Positions 42,360-51,993 of a DNA stretch of 64,000 bases are shown one piece after another; the first letter of the stretch is position 1, and each line of letters opens with the position of its first letter. The DNA lies in NCBI RefSeq assembly GCF_007671685.1, contig NZ_VCNL01000001.1:496001-560000 (forward strand). Reading direction: 5' to 3'. The notes under the pieces are model-generated. The model saw nothing but the letters and a program-made list of their open reading frames with translations. It was not told where the DNA came from and ran no database searches. A program made the translations under genes and the position numbers. The stretch comes from Halorubrum salsamenti (GTDB lineage Archaea; Halobacteriota; Halobacteria; Halobacteriales; Haloferacaceae).

Positions 42360-43352
42360 TCACCCGTTCTCAGATTTTCGCGATCGCAGAACCCAGTGGT
42401 AACACCGAGAAGAGAGGTGATAGGCCGCTCTCGCTGGAAACATCACCGGTTCCTGTTTGATGTTGGACACGCCCTCGGTAACGCTTCGGCGTGACCGCCC
42501 GACGATCGAAGGGTTCAGCATCTCGTTCGTGTCGTAGCAGAACACCGGACGGTTCGTCTTCCGACAGATCTCCGCTGCTTGGCTCGGGTTGCTCTCGATG
42601 AAGAGATCCGCGTCGGCCGAATCATACGCGTCCGCTTTGTACTGCCCGTAATTGCCCCGTTTCTGCCGAGTCTCCATATCCGGCAGGTCCATCATGACGA
42701 GCGTGTCGTACTCGATCCCGTGTTTGTCTAACCACCTCTCGGTCTCGGGGCGGTATTTCTCCAGTCTTGAGGTCACGAGCCAGCCGATAGGCCGCTTCGG
42801 GGTGACGTTCGGTTCGACGGTTCTGAGGAACTCGCGGTAGTTCCGCCCGTCGTCGTTCTCCTCCGGAGTCGGGTCGCGACAGAGGACCCCGTCGATGTCC
42901 ACACAGAAGTCCGTCAGCCTCGTGTGATGGAGAATGTTCCACTCGAATATGCGCGGTGAGGAGACGGTCTCGCTCCAGTAGTCGACGTATCGGTGACCCC
43001 GCGAGGAGATATACACGGCACCGAACGTGGTATCAAACGGAAAGTCGTGCTCGGCGACCCGCTCGCGAGTTTCCGACATCTGCCCGCCCGTTAACACGGA
43101 GTCGTCGACGACGAACACCGAATCGAACTCGTCGAAGGAGTCGCGGTGTTCGAACCTGGACCCGGTGTCGAACAGCCGCCCTTCGCAGAGCCCGTCGATA
43201 TCTGTCATCGGAACGTCGAGGTGGAGACACAGGAGATTCGCGGCCAAGAGGCCACTTCTGGGTATTCCGGCTACCAGATCGATCTCCTGAGGGAGCTTCT
43301 TCGCGAGGCGGCGCGCATCCTCATTCAGTTCCGCCACGGTCTTGTAATTCAT
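42360..43352 (-). CDS. Phosphoribosyltransferase-HAD fusion protein
   Basis: 330 aa. The N-terminal domain is a type I phosphoribosyltransferase: AGIPRSGLLAANLL and the PRPP loop VFVVDDSVLTGGQM (79-92). The C-terminal domain is HAD-like, with motif I in FCVDIDGVLC (nucleophile and second Asp 152/154) and a helical cap. The fusion suggests a phosphoribosyl compound made in one site is dephosphorylated in the other, or a regulator of nucleotide-sugar supply. Similar proteins occur in bacterial and archaeal eps loci without assigned function. Divergent from thrC with two good TATA boxes between them (GTATAATAA on its own strand). Confidence 0.82.
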   Translation of the reverse strand: MNYKTVAELNEDARRLAKKLPQEIDLVAGIPRSGLLAANLLCLHLDVPMTDIDGLCEGRLFDTGSRFEHRDSFDEFDSVFVVDDSVLTGGQMSETRERVAEHDFPFDTTFGAVYISSRGHRYVDYWSETVSSPRIFEWNILHHTRLTDFCVDIDGVLCRDPTPEENDDGRNYREFLRTVEPNVTPKRPIGWLVTSRLEKYRPETERWLDKHGIEYDTLVMMDLPDMETRQKRGNYGQYKADAYDSADADLFIESNPSQAAEICRKTNRPVFCYDTNEMLNPSIVGRSRRSVTEGVSNIKQEPVMFPARAAYHLSSRCYHWVLRSRKSENG

Positions 43353-43523
43353 TTTATCATAATACTGCTGACCGACGTATTATTATACGGGTTATAATCG
43401 ATTCGGCCGACACAGCGAGCGCGGGAAACACCCACTCGTCCGCGTCTGCAGCGCCCAGCGAAGGTGATGACGTCTCACGGAGAGCACGAAAACGTATATC
43501 TTGCTCGCCGCCGCAGCGTCGCC

Positions 43524-44729
43524 ATGTCCTTTTCGCTGAGCTGTTACCGCTGTGGAGAGCGCTACGAGGATACCGCTCGCGTCCGGTGTGCCTGCGGGGA
43601 ACCGCTTTGGGTCGACGCGCGGCCGACCGCGTTCTCGTGGGACGACTGTCGAAACCGGGACGGAATGTGGCGGTACGAGGCGCTGCTGCCGATCGATCGG
43701 CCGGAGGGCGTCGCGCGGGCCGCGGGCGGCACGCCGCTCGTCAGGAGTCCGGGACTCGACGACGTCGCCGGCGGTCGGGTGTTCGTCAAAGACGAGGGCG
43801 AAAACCCGACCGGCGCGTACAAGGACCGCGGGAGCGCGGTGGCGGTCCCGCACACGATCGCGACCGGCGACGACGTCGTCGGCACGGTCTCGTACGGGAA
43901 CATGGCTATCAGCACCGCCGCTCACGCGACGAGTCTCGACCGGGAGTGTCTCGTGTTCGTCCCGGAGGGGACCTCGTCGGTACGGCTGGAGCTCATCGCT
44001 CAGTACGAGCCGACTATCGCGCAAGTCAGCGGCGAGTACGGAGCGCTGTACGGGGACGCGCTCGACCTGTCCGAACGGCTCCCGATCGACGTTCTCGTGA
44101 GCGACGCGCCGACCCGTATCAGCGGGTACAAAACGGCGCTGTTCGAGATATGCGACTCCCTCGCCCCGGAGACGCCGGACGTGATCGCGCTGCCGGCGAG
44201 TTCCGGCGGGTTCGCCTCGGGCGTCTGGCTCGGGATCCGAGACCTCGAGAGCGCGGGGCTGATCGACGAGTCGCCGCGCCTGTGTCTCGTCCAGACCGCC
44301 GCCGCCGATCCGCTGACGAGGGCGTTCGAAGACGGTGCGACGGATCCGACGCCCATGTCATCCGACGAGACCGGCGACACGATCGCTCACTCGATCGGGA
44401 ACCCGGACCCGCCGAGCGGCGCTCGCGCGCTCGCCGCGGTTCGCGACACTGACGGTGCCGTCGTCTCCGTCACCGACGACGAGATACGCACCGCGCAGCG
44501 CCGGTTCGCCGTCGACGGCGGCTTCTGCGTCGAGCCCGCGTCAGCGGCGACGCTGGCGGGGGTCTCGCGCCTCGCGGAGCGGGGAGAGCTCTCCGCCGAC
44601 GAGTCCGTCGTCCTCGTCCCGACCGGGACGGGATTCAAAGAGCTGGGGACCGGTGGGAGGGACGTCGCGACTGAAACGGTTCACAGAGCCGACTTACGGG
44701 ACCGGCTCGAATCGCTGCTCGCTCCGTAG
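43524..44729 (+). CDS. thrC: Threonine synthase
   Basis: 401 aa PLP enzyme; O-phosphohomoserine to threonine. N-terminal Cys4 zinc-ribbon-like stretch (Cys7, 10, 22, 24) as in archaeal threonine synthases; the PLP lysine is Lys100 in NPTGAYKDRGS; SYGNMAIS binds the phosphate end; a C-terminal PTGTGFKE loop follows. TATA (about 43492) is 27 bp before the start, so the mRNA is leaderless. Its presence among glycan genes is probably chromosomal housekeeping at the island's edge. A diaminopropionate- or cysteate-forming variant is possible but not indicated. Confidence 0.88.
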   Translation: MSFSLSCYRCGERYEDTARVRCACGEPLWVDARPTAFSWDDCRNRDGMWRYEALLPIDRPEGVARAAGGTPLVRSPGLDDVAGGRVFVKDEGENPTGAYKDRGSAVAVPHTIATGDDVVGTVSYGNMAISTAAHATSLDRECLVFVPEGTSSVRLELIAQYEPTIAQVSGEYGALYGDALDLSERLPIDVLVSDAPTRISGYKTALFEICDSLAPETPDVIALPASSGGFASGVWLGIRDLESAGLIDESPRLCLVQTAAADPLTRAFEDGATDPTPMSSDETGDTIAHSIGNPDPPSGARALAAVRDTDGAVVSVTDDEIRTAQRRFAVDGGFCVEPASAATLAGVSRLAERGELSADESVVLVPTGTGFKELGTGGRDVATETVHRADLRDRLESLLAP

Positions 44730-44755
44730 AGCCACGGAGGCGACACCCGAAGCGG

Positions 44756-46597
44756 TCAGACGCCCCAGATGACGGCGATACCGGCCGTCGCGACGACGGC
44801 GAGGAGCAGCTGGAGCGGGCCGCCGACCCGCAGGAAGTCGGCGAACTCGTAGCCGCCGGGCCCGTACACCATGAGGTTCGTCTGGTAGCCGACCGGGGTC
44901 ATGAACGACGTCGCGGACGCGAACATCACCGCGAGCAGGAACGCGAACTCGTTGGCGCCGAGCCGAGCGGCCGTTGAGACGCCGACCGGGATCATCAGCA
45001 CGGCCGTCGCCACCGGCGTGATAACGCTCGCCAGCAGGCCGGAGACGGCGTACAGGACGAACATGACGCCCACGGTCGGGAGGAACTCGTCGGTCGCGAC
45101 GAGGAACTCCGAGACGACGGCCGCGCCGCCCGTGGACTCCAGCGCGATCCCGAGCGGGATGACCCCGGCCAGGAGGAAGATAACGTTCCACGAGACGGCG
45201 TCGTAGGCGTCGGCGGTCGTCAGGCAGCCGGTGACCACCATCGCGACGACGCCGGCCAGCGCCGCGATCACGATCGGGAGCATGTCGAGGGCGGCCAGCG
45301 CGACGACGCCGACGAGGACTCCGACGGCGATCGGGGTCTTCGGCGAGAGGGGGGCGACCTCGTCGATGTCCGCGTCGGCCAACCGGTCGAACGCGCGCTC
45401 GTCGGCGACGACGAGGTCGCCGGTGTCGGTGAAGTACCGGACGGACGCGGGCGTCGTCCGGACCAACAGCAGATCCCCTACCTCCAGCGTGCGATCGGCG
45501 AGGTCCGTGCGGAACAGCTCACCGCCCCGGCGCACGGCGAGCACGCTCGTCTCGTGGTAGTCGTGGAGGCCCGTCTCGCCGACGGTCTCGCCGACAAACG
45601 GCGACTGCTCAGAGACGACTGCCTTCGCGAGCATGCCGTCGGTGGCCGCCGACTCGAACGTGTCTTCGGTCACCGTCTCACGGGGTCGCTTCCCGAGTTT
45701 CGCCTCCTCGCGGAACCGGGCGACCGCCTGCAGAGGGCCGTGGACGACGACGCCGTCGCCCGCCTCGATGACTCGGTCGGAGTGCGGGCCGGCGTACGCC
45801 TCGCCGTCGCGTCGGATCTGCAGGATGCGGACCTCCGGGTACGCGTCGTCGAACGCCTCGACGGACAGGCCGACGGCGGCCGATCCCGGTCGAACGTACA
45901 GGTGCGTGAGGTAGTCGTCGAGGTCGAACTCCGAGACGGGGTCGCTGTCCACGGGGACGCGAGCCGGGGTCAGCCGCCAGCCGACGGTCAACAGGTACGC
46001 GATCCCGACGGCGAGCAGGACGGCTCCGAGCCCCGTGAACTCGAACATCCCGATGCCGTCGCGGCCGTCGATGAGGAGGCGCGCGAAGTCGCTGGCGAGG
46101 ATGTTCGTGGAGGTCCCGATGAGGGTGAGCGTGCCGCCGAGAATGGCGGCGTACGACAGCGGGAGGAGGAGCTTCGAGGGGCTCAGCTTCGAGCTCTCGG
46201 CGAGCCCGGTGACCATCGGGATGAAGACGGCGACGACCGGCGTGTTGTTCACGAATCCCGCGATGGGGCCGGTCGTGCAGACGGTGGCGACGAGCGCGCG
46301 GTACTCCCGCCCGGCGGTGAACTCCGCGAGGGAGACGCCGAGCCGTTCGACCACCCCCGTGTTCTGGACGCCGGCGCTGAGCATGTACATCGCGATGATG
46401 GTGACCGTCGCGGGGTTCGCGAACCCCGAGATGGCGTCCCGTGCGCCGACGCCGGTCCACGGTTCGAGGACGACGAGCGCGGCGACGACGCCGATCGCGG
46501 TGACGTCGTTGGGCACGACTTCGGTGACGAACGCCACCAGCACGGCGAGGATGAGCAGGAAGACGACGGCGACGCCCGACACCTCGATGATCGGCAT
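44756..46597 (-). CDS. SLC13-family anion permease with two TrkA-C (RCK_C) domains
   Basis: 613 aa. Membrane halves at residues about 1-205 and 405-613 flank a cytoplasmic region of about 200 residues with two TrkA-C domains (LHDYHETSVLAVRRGGELF, LEVGDLLLVRTTPASV). The membrane part has GFVNNTPVVAVFIPMV and LLLPLSYAAILGGTLTLIGTSTN, the SLC13/CitT helix-hairpin signature. Members take up sulfate, dicarboxylates or similar anions. With the CysD-like gene in the island sulfate is a reasonable guess. It converges with thrC (27 bp) and is downstream of the flippase, from which it is separated by 65 bp. Confidence 0.9.
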   Translation of the reverse strand: MPIIEVSGVAVVFLLILAVLVAFVTEVVPNDVTAIGVVAALVVLEPWTGVGARDAISGFANPATVTIIAMYMLSAGVQNTGVVERLGVSLAEFTAGREYRALVATVCTTGPIAGFVNNTPVVAVFIPMVTGLAESSKLSPSKLLLPLSYAAILGGTLTLIGTSTNILASDFARLLIDGRDGIGMFEFTGLGAVLLAVGIAYLLTVGWRLTPARVPVDSDPVSEFDLDDYLTHLYVRPGSAAVGLSVEAFDDAYPEVRILQIRRDGEAYAGPHSDRVIEAGDGVVVHGPLQAVARFREEAKLGKRPRETVTEDTFESAATDGMLAKAVVSEQSPFVGETVGETGLHDYHETSVLAVRRGGELFRTDLADRTLEVGDLLLVRTTPASVRYFTDTGDLVVADERAFDRLADADIDEVAPLSPKTPIAVGVLVGVVALAALDMLPIVIAALAGVVAMVVTGCLTTADAYDAVSWNVIFLLAGVIPLGIALESTGGAAVVSEFLVATDEFLPTVGVMFVLYAVSGLLASVITPVATAVLMIPVGVSTAARLGANEFAFLLAVMFASATSFMTPVGYQTNLMVYGPGGYEFADFLRVGGPLQLLLAVVATAGIAVIWGV

Positions 46598-46661
46598 ACC
46601 CCGACGACTCGCCTCGTTCCCTTCACTGTTCCCCCCTATCGGTCGGCAGGCCGCCGAGCCG

Positions 46662-48164
46662 CTATCCTCTGATCCCGTCGCTGATCATCCGCAGGTTGCG
46701 CTCGATCCCCCAGTCGAACTGCCGTTCGAGCAGGAACGCGGCCGCGAAGTACACGACCGCGCCCGACGGGATCAACACGAGGAACTCGACGATCGGAGTC
46801 AGGTCCGTCGCGAGCGCCACGTACCACAGGGTGACGAACATGGCCGAGGCGGCGACGAACGGGTAGGCGTATTCGGCGTACAGCTGTCTCTGTCGGGCCT
46901 TGACCATCCGCGCCGAGAGGTACACGTCCAGCGGGAGCATCGGGAAGACGTACACCCCGACGACGACCAGCGCGGTCCCCTCGATCCCCCACCTCGCCGT
47001 CGCCGGCCAGATGAACGCGGCGATACACGCCACGCGGATCAGCCCGGTCTTGACGATAAGGTCCGGGCGGTCGAGCGCCTTCCAGATGGCACCGAAGTTC
47101 CGCGTGATCGCGTGTAGGAGTCCGTACATCGCGAGTATCTGCATCGCCACGATCATCGGGCGCCACTCGTCGCCGAGGACGGCGGGGACGAAGCTCGGCG
47201 CCACGAGGGCGATGCCGAACGACAGCGGAAACGCGATGAACGCGGTCAGTCGGGTCGTCTGGAGCAGCGCCCCGCGGAGCTCGTCGATGTCGCCCTGAAG
47301 CTGGGAGTACGCAGGAAACGTGATCTCCGAGATGATTCCGGCGGCCTCGGACGCGGGCATGTCCGCGATCCGGTAGGCGTACTGGTAAAATCCGAGGGCG
47401 GTCGCGGAGAGGAACCAGCCGACGAACGCGTCGTCGCCCTCGCTGTAGACGAACCCGATGATCGACGCGCCGGTGATCCACTTGCCGTAGTCGATGAGCC
47501 GCCGCGCGACGGCGATATCGAAGGCCGGCCTCGGGCGGTAGTCGTGGAGGACGTACGAGAGGAGAAACTTGAAAAAGGACTTGCTGACGGTCGCGAACAC
47601 GAGCGCCCAGACGGTCGGCGAGTACAGCGCGTACCCGACGCCGACCACGAACTGCACGACCGACCCGCTCGACTTGAAGACGAAGTCCTTGTGAAAGGAG
47701 AGGTCCTTCTGGAAGTAGACGATGCCGGGATTGCGGAACCCGTACAGCAGCGGGCTCAGGCCGAGTACCCGGATGAGGTTCGTCGCGTTCGGTTCGTCGA
47801 AAATCCCGGCGATGAACGGTGCCGCGACGGCCAACACGCCGAAGATGAGGAGGCCGCGAACGGCCTCGAGGGTCCACGTCGTGTTGAGGTACTCGTCGAC
47901 GTTCTCCTTTTTGTCTTGGATGAGGGCCGCGTTGATTCCGATGTCGGTGAACCGCCTGATCCCGGAGAGGACGAGCAGGGCGATGCCCATCAGTCCGAAG
48001 GCGCGCGGGGAGAGCAGCCGCGCGAGGACGATCAGCATCAGGATCTGAGACAGCCGGACCGCCAGCTTCGTCGCCGTCACCCAGATCCCGCTTTTGACGG
48101 TTCGCTGGACGACGGAGCCCGACGGGACGGCGCGCTCGACGAGTTCCCGGAGGCGGTCCTTCAT
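46662..48164 (-). CDS. Polysaccharide / lipid-linked oligosaccharide flippase, MOP superfamily (WzxC-like)
   Basis: 500 aa with about 14 helices. The opening (SGIWVTATKLAVRLSQILMLIVLARLLSP, split SGIWVTATKLAVRLSQ then LIVLARLLSP) and ALIQDKKENVDEYLNTTW are typical of WzxC flippases. RNPGIVYFQKDLSFHKDFVFK is the conserved loop after helix 4. It moves a lipid-linked glycan across the membrane, as the export step of the island. The C-terminal half is less conserved but keeps the transporter layout. Start ATG at 48164 is supported by the basic, amphipathic N-terminus. Upstream is a 536-bp gene-free region. Confidence 0.92.
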   Translation of the reverse strand: MKDRLRELVERAVPSGSVVQRTVKSGIWVTATKLAVRLSQILMLIVLARLLSPRAFGLMGIALLVLSGIRRFTDIGINAALIQDKKENVDEYLNTTWTLEAVRGLLIFGVLAVAAPFIAGIFDEPNATNLIRVLGLSPLLYGFRNPGIVYFQKDLSFHKDFVFKSSGSVVQFVVGVGYALYSPTVWALVFATVSKSFFKFLLSYVLHDYRPRPAFDIAVARRLIDYGKWITGASIIGFVYSEGDDAFVGWFLSATALGFYQYAYRIADMPASEAAGIISEITFPAYSQLQGDIDELRGALLQTTRLTAFIAFPLSFGIALVAPSFVPAVLGDEWRPMIVAMQILAMYGLLHAITRNFGAIWKALDRPDLIVKTGLIRVACIAAFIWPATARWGIEGTALVVVGVYVFPMLPLDVYLSARMVKARQRQLYAEYAYPFVAASAMFVTLWYVALATDLTPIVEFLVLIPSGAVVYFAAAFLLERQFDWGIERNLRMISDGIRG

Positions 48165-48700
48165 GGAGCGCCGTGCCCGGTCGGCCCGAGGCGCACGGCG
48201 GCTTTGCTGGAACGATTCATACCCGATATCCGGCTGATGAAGGGATTGTTATGGCGCTTGTAACGCCCGGACGCGCGGATCGGGACGTTCCCTTCCGGGA
48301 TCGAGATCCGGTATCGCGTGTGCCCCGCGCTGTCGAATCCACGGAAGGCGAGGGGATAGCGTCGCTCCGAAGGCGGAAGCAAGGCGAAAGGGTCGAATGT
48401 GGCTAACCCGCTCTTCCGCCTCGGTACGTAAGCCGCGTCGCTGTCTGCCCCGATATTCGAGATTCGCGGTCTCTAGCGTCTCAGTGAGCAGTTCTTGACG
48501 CCGGGATAACATTTAAATCAAGAAACTGGTCATCTATTAAACTAGTTAACTAAACAGTATCCAACAAAGCAATTTATACTTATTCGGATTGGCGGTCTCC
48601 GCCGATACGTCGTGACACTCCTAGAGACCGATCCTCGCGCGTCGCAGTTCACTACTGGCGGACCGTCCGTCGAGGAGCCACTCGGCCGGTCCCGAGACCG
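48165..48700. other. 536-bp gene-free region between flippase and GT4
   Basis: No protein-like ORF. The left part is GC-rich. From 48500 it is AT-rich with TATACTTATT followed by CGG at 48575-48587, about 25 bp before a possible transcript start at 48600, giving a leader of about 100 nt for the GT4 gene. The TATACTTATT box is the same as that of the MAHK genes at 13651. Confidence 0.5.
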
Positions 48701-49876
48701 ATGACCGACGGCGACGACCTCACGCTGCTGTTGATGAGCGGGAGCTGGTACCCGGAGAACGCGTACATGACGCTGCTCGCGGACGCGCTCCGCGAGGCCG
48801 GCGTCGAGGTCCGGACGCCGTCGCTCCCGCTGTTCTTCCCCCTCACGCGCGCGGTCCTCGCGAACCCGGACGCCGACGCGATGCAGCTCGACTGGATCTA
48901 CGACTACTACGTGACGACCGGGACGGGGTTCGGCCCCGCGAACGCGCTGGTCTCGTTTCTCCGGGCGGCCGCGTTCCTGATCGAGGTCGCACTCGTCTCC
49001 CTGCTCGGCGTCGGCGTCGTCCGGACCGTCCACAACGAGCGCCACCACGAGGAGCTGTACCCCCGAACGGAGCGGGTCGTCAACGAGTTCGTGTTCGCGG
49101 TCGCCGACGCGGTCACGGTCAAGTGCACCGCCGCGGCCGACGCGGTCGCCGCGGCGTACCGCGTCCCGGAGGCCGACGAGATGCACGTGGTCCCCGACGG
49201 GAACTTCGTCGCGGCCTACGAGAACGACGTGTCCCGCGGGGCGGCCAGGCGCGACCTCGGGATCGACGACGACGCCTTCGTGGTCCTCTTCTTCGGGCTG
49301 ATCCGCGAGTACAAGGGCGTCCCGGACCTCGTCGAGGCGTTCGCCGACCTCGACGCGCCGGACGCGGAGCTGTGGCTGGTCGGGAACCCGCACGACGAGC
49401 GGATCGAGGCGCAGATCGCGGCGCTCGCGCGGAGCGACCCGCGGATCGAGACCCGCCTCGAATTCGTCTCGGACGAGCGGATCCAGTACTTCCTGAACGC
49501 CGCCGACGCGCTCGCGTTACCGTATCGCCGGATCCTCAACTCGGGGACGGCGCACCTCGGGCTCTCGTACGGTCGCCCGGTGATCGCGCCCGCGATCGGC
49601 TGTCTCCCGGAGACGGTGCCGCCCGAGAACGAGCTCCTCTACGATCCGAGCGACGACGACGCCCTTGCGGAGGCGCTGCGGCGGGCGTACGACCATCCGG
49701 ACCTCGAGTCGATCGGGTGTGCGAACCACTGCCACGCTCGGTCGCAGAGCTGGGCGCAGGCGGCCGGGGCGCTGACCGACATCTATCGGGAGGCGGCCGA
49801 CGGCGGTCGTCGGTCAATTCGCACGCGGATATGCGGCCCATTACTTCCGGTCGACGGACCGGACTCCGGACAATGA
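48701..49876 (+). CDS. Glycosyltransferase family 4
   Basis: 391 aa. N-terminal domain with a hydrophobic helix (FLIEVALVSLLGVGVV) and TVHNERHHEELYP. C-terminal donor domain: FFGLIREYKGVPDLVEAF, LVGNPHDERIEAQI, ADALALPYRRILNSGTAHLGLSYGRPVIAP with the E-x7-E-like acidic pair replaced by NSGTAHLGLS. That change fits the GT4 subgroup of TagE/PssF-like enzymes. Overlaps the isomerase gene by 4 bp (ATGA). Function inferred: adds a hexose to a lipid-linked glycan. Confidence 0.86.
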   Translation: MTDGDDLTLLLMSGSWYPENAYMTLLADALREAGVEVRTPSLPLFFPLTRAVLANPDADAMQLDWIYDYYVTTGTGFGPANALVSFLRAAAFLIEVALVSLLGVGVVRTVHNERHHEELYPRTERVVNEFVFAVADAVTVKCTAAADAVAAAYRVPEADEMHVVPDGNFVAAYENDVSRGAARRDLGIDDDAFVVLFFGLIREYKGVPDLVEAFADLDAPDAELWLVGNPHDERIEAQIAALARSDPRIETRLEFVSDERIQYFLNAADALALPYRRILNSGTAHLGLSYGRPVIAPAIGCLPETVPPENELLYDPSDDDALAEALRRAYDHPDLESIGCANHCHARSQSWAQAAGALTDIYREAADGGRRSIRTRICGPLLPVDGPDSGQ

Positions 49877-50769
49877 GCCGGTCAGAATCAGCGGAACGGG
49901 AGGCGGAGACGCGCCCGCGCCCGGCGATACAGCTGCACACGCTCCGGAACATCGACGAGCCCCTACCCGAAACGGTCCGACGGGTGGCCAACGCCGGCTT
50001 CGAGGGGGTAGAGTTCGCCGGCGCGTTCCTCGAGTCGGACCCCTACGCGGTCCGGGAGGTCCTCGACGAGACGGGCGTCGAGCCCGTGGCCGCGCACGCC
50101 GACCTGGGCCTGCTGGAGGAGGACCTGGAGTCGATCGCCGACCGCTGTCACCGCGTCGGCTGTGACCACCTCGTCATCCCCCACCTCGGCGCCGGCTACT
50201 TCCGGACGACGACGCACGTGGACGCGCTCGCGAGGCGGCTCGACGGGCTCTCGAACCGGGTGGACAGCTACGGACTCGAACTCTCGTATCACACCTCGAA
50301 GGACCCGTTCCTCCCGCTTCTCGACCGGTTCGGGCTCGGGATTCCCGCGAACCTCCCGTCTCCTGGCTTGGTCTGGGAGCAGGTGGCCGAAGCGCTTGAC
50401 CTGACCGTCCGCGGAGATGACCGAACCGTGGAGACGACCGGGTTCGGTCGGCTCGTGTCTCGCACCGACGAACTCACCTTCGAGATCGACGTCGGGTGGG
50501 TCACCGCCGGCGGGTACGATCCGGTCGACGTGTTCGAACTGCTCGGGGACCGGCTGTCGCTGATCCACATCGCCGACGTCGAGCGAACGCGTCGCTTCCC
50601 GCCGGCGTTCCGATCGGTCCCGCCCGGCGAGGGACTCCTCGACCTCGAACGGGTTCTCCGGGCCTCGCGGGAGACCGACGTCGACTGGCTCGTGTTCGAG
50701 GACGACCACCCGTCGGACCCCGAAGCGGCGGTCTACCGCGGTCGGGCGACGCTCAACCGGATCGACTGA
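49873..50769 (+). CDS. Sugar phosphate isomerase/epimerase, AP-endonuclease-2 TIM barrel
   Basis: 298 aa. The TIM-barrel pattern is RPAIQLHTLRNIDEPL, GFEGVEFAGAF, VEPVAAHADLGLL, CDHLVIPHLGAGYF, LELSYHTSKDPF, LTFEIDVGWVTAGG, LSLIHIADVERTR and DWLVFEDDHPSDP. Metal ligands (Glu, Asp, His, Glu) are in these strands. It interconverts or dehydrates sugars or sugar acids; the substrate is unknown. Coupled to the GT4 gene. Confidence 0.85.
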   Translation: MSRSESAEREAETRPRPAIQLHTLRNIDEPLPETVRRVANAGFEGVEFAGAFLESDPYAVREVLDETGVEPVAAHADLGLLEEDLESIADRCHRVGCDHLVIPHLGAGYFRTTTHVDALARRLDGLSNRVDSYGLELSYHTSKDPFLPLLDRFGLGIPANLPSPGLVWEQVAEALDLTVRGDDRTVETTGFGRLVSRTDELTFEIDVGWVTAGGYDPVDVFELLGDRLSLIHIADVERTRRFPPAFRSVPPGEGLLDLERVLRASRETDVDWLVFEDDHPSDPEAAVYRGRATLNRID

Positions 50770-50828
50770 CCGCGAGCGCCCCGACCCCCTCCGCGCGGCC
50801 CGCCGAGAACCCGATCGGGCCGACAGCT

Positions 50829-51419
50829 TCAGGCTCGAATCCGCTTGAACGCCCGCCGAAACGGACCCGTAACCAGCGAGAGACCGGGCCGTCCGTCGGC
50901 CAGCCACAGCGCGGCCCCGAACACGACCGAGCCGAGTTGGAGCGCGATGACCGGGGTGACCTCCAACGTGAGTAGTTGCGCGGCGTACTCGGTCAACAGC
51001 CCGTAGACGCCCTCGACGAAGGAGCCGCGGTCGGGCGACGGGAGGGGCTCGGCGATCGGCCACAGAACCGGAGAGGGCTCGAGTCGCCCGCGCGACAGCG
51101 ACGCCGGGAGCACGTCGCCGACGAGGTGGAGCACGTACCCGATCAGGAAGGCGCCGCCGACCGCCCCCGCGCGCCGACGCTCGGCGAGCGCGTACACGAC
51201 GAACGCCGCCGGGACGCCGAGGAACACCGAGTGAGCGACCGCGTACCCCGTCCCGAACACGTTGAACTCCCAGGCGAGCGGTTTGTCGATCAGGTCCGGG
51301 AGCACAGCGCCGAACGCGAGCGCGACCGCGGGGAGGTCCCCCGGTCGCAACCGATACCTGCCGTGAACGTACATCGAGTAACACACGTAAGCGAACAGCA
51401 CGTGCTCCCATGGCCACAT
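50829..51419 (-). CDS. DUF457/YdjM-like membrane-bound metal-dependent hydrolase
   Basis: 196 aa with about four helices. MWPWEHVLFAYVCYS, AVLPDLIDKPLAW, AHSVFLGVPA and FLIGYVLHLVGDVLPAS hold the His/Asp residues that define the membrane-associated LexA-binding / YdjM family (PF04307). Substrate unknown. It is downstream of the small Tat protein gene on the same strand, with 116 bp between. Confidence 0.85.
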   Translation of the reverse strand: MWPWEHVLFAYVCYSMYVHGRYRLRPGDLPAVALAFGAVLPDLIDKPLAWEFNVFGTGYAVAHSVFLGVPAAFVVYALAERRRAGAVGGAFLIGYVLHLVGDVLPASLSRGRLEPSPVLWPIAEPLPSPDRGSFVEGVYGLLTEYAAQLLTLEVTPVIALQLGSVVFGAALWLADGRPGLSLVTGPFRRAFKRIRA

Positions 51420-51535
51420 GTGATCACGGACCCGTCGGTCGGGGGTAGTTATAGATGGAGTATCGAGGGATCCGCCTCCTACCGACGCGGTCGGAGCCAG
51501 TACCGGAGTCGAAAGTGGCTCTCCGCGCGGTCCGG

Positions 51536-51970
51536 TTACCGTCCGAACGCCTCCCCGTCGAGCGAGACCTCGGCGTCACCGTCGACGGTGACGTCGTGGA
51601 GTTCGCCGCGGAACCGGTAGCCGCGGTCGTCGCTCGTGACCGCGCCCTCCGCGGTGGACCCCGAGATGTGGCCCGTGACCCGGCTCGTTTCATCGTCCGC
51701 GACGAGTTCCCCGCCGACGGTCACCTCGTACGTGGACGGGGTCCCCGACCCGCGGATCCGGATCCGTCGTTCCGAGTCGTCGACGTCGTCCGCCGACGCC
51801 GCGACGGTCCCGTTCGTCCGACCGGTAAGCGTCGCGAGCGTCGCGATCGCCGCCCCGCTGAGGCGGGCGTATCCCCGGCGCGTGACGCCGGTGGATCCGG
51901 ACTCGTCGCGACCGTTATCAGGAGGTTCTCCCCCCGTCGACTGCAGCCTGTGTGCCAGCTTGTGTGCCAT
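51536..51970 (-). CDS. Small Tat-secreted protein, MAHK-type start
   Basis: 144 aa. Starts MAHKLAH, then polar, then a twin-arginine signal (TRRGYARLSGAAIATLATL) and a mature domain of about 90 residues. That domain has the beta pattern RIRIRGSGTPSTYEVTVGGE, SGSTAEGAVTSDDRGYRF and LHDVTVDGDAEVSLDGE, which I recognise as the C-terminal domain often fused to haloarchaeal secreted pectate-lyase-like proteins. Here it stands alone. Its start region is identical over 27 nt (CCGCA through codon 8) to that of 13688, and the 15-nt start-codon stretch (complement of 51955-51969) pairs perfectly with the RNA loop at 30038-30052. Confidence 0.82.
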   Translation of the reverse strand: MAHKLAHRLQSTGGEPPDNGRDESGSTGVTRRGYARLSGAAIATLATLTGRTNGTVAASADDVDDSERRIRIRGSGTPSTYEVTVGGELVADDETSRVTGHISGSTAEGAVTSDDRGYRFRGELHDVTVDGDAEVSLDGEAFGR

Positions 51971-51993
51971 TGCGGCCGTTAATCCTATGCTAA

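Noticed and set aside
39619-42363. 914-aa open frame on the minus strand
   Set aside because: Antisense of glmM and the second glmU; no protein-like motifs.
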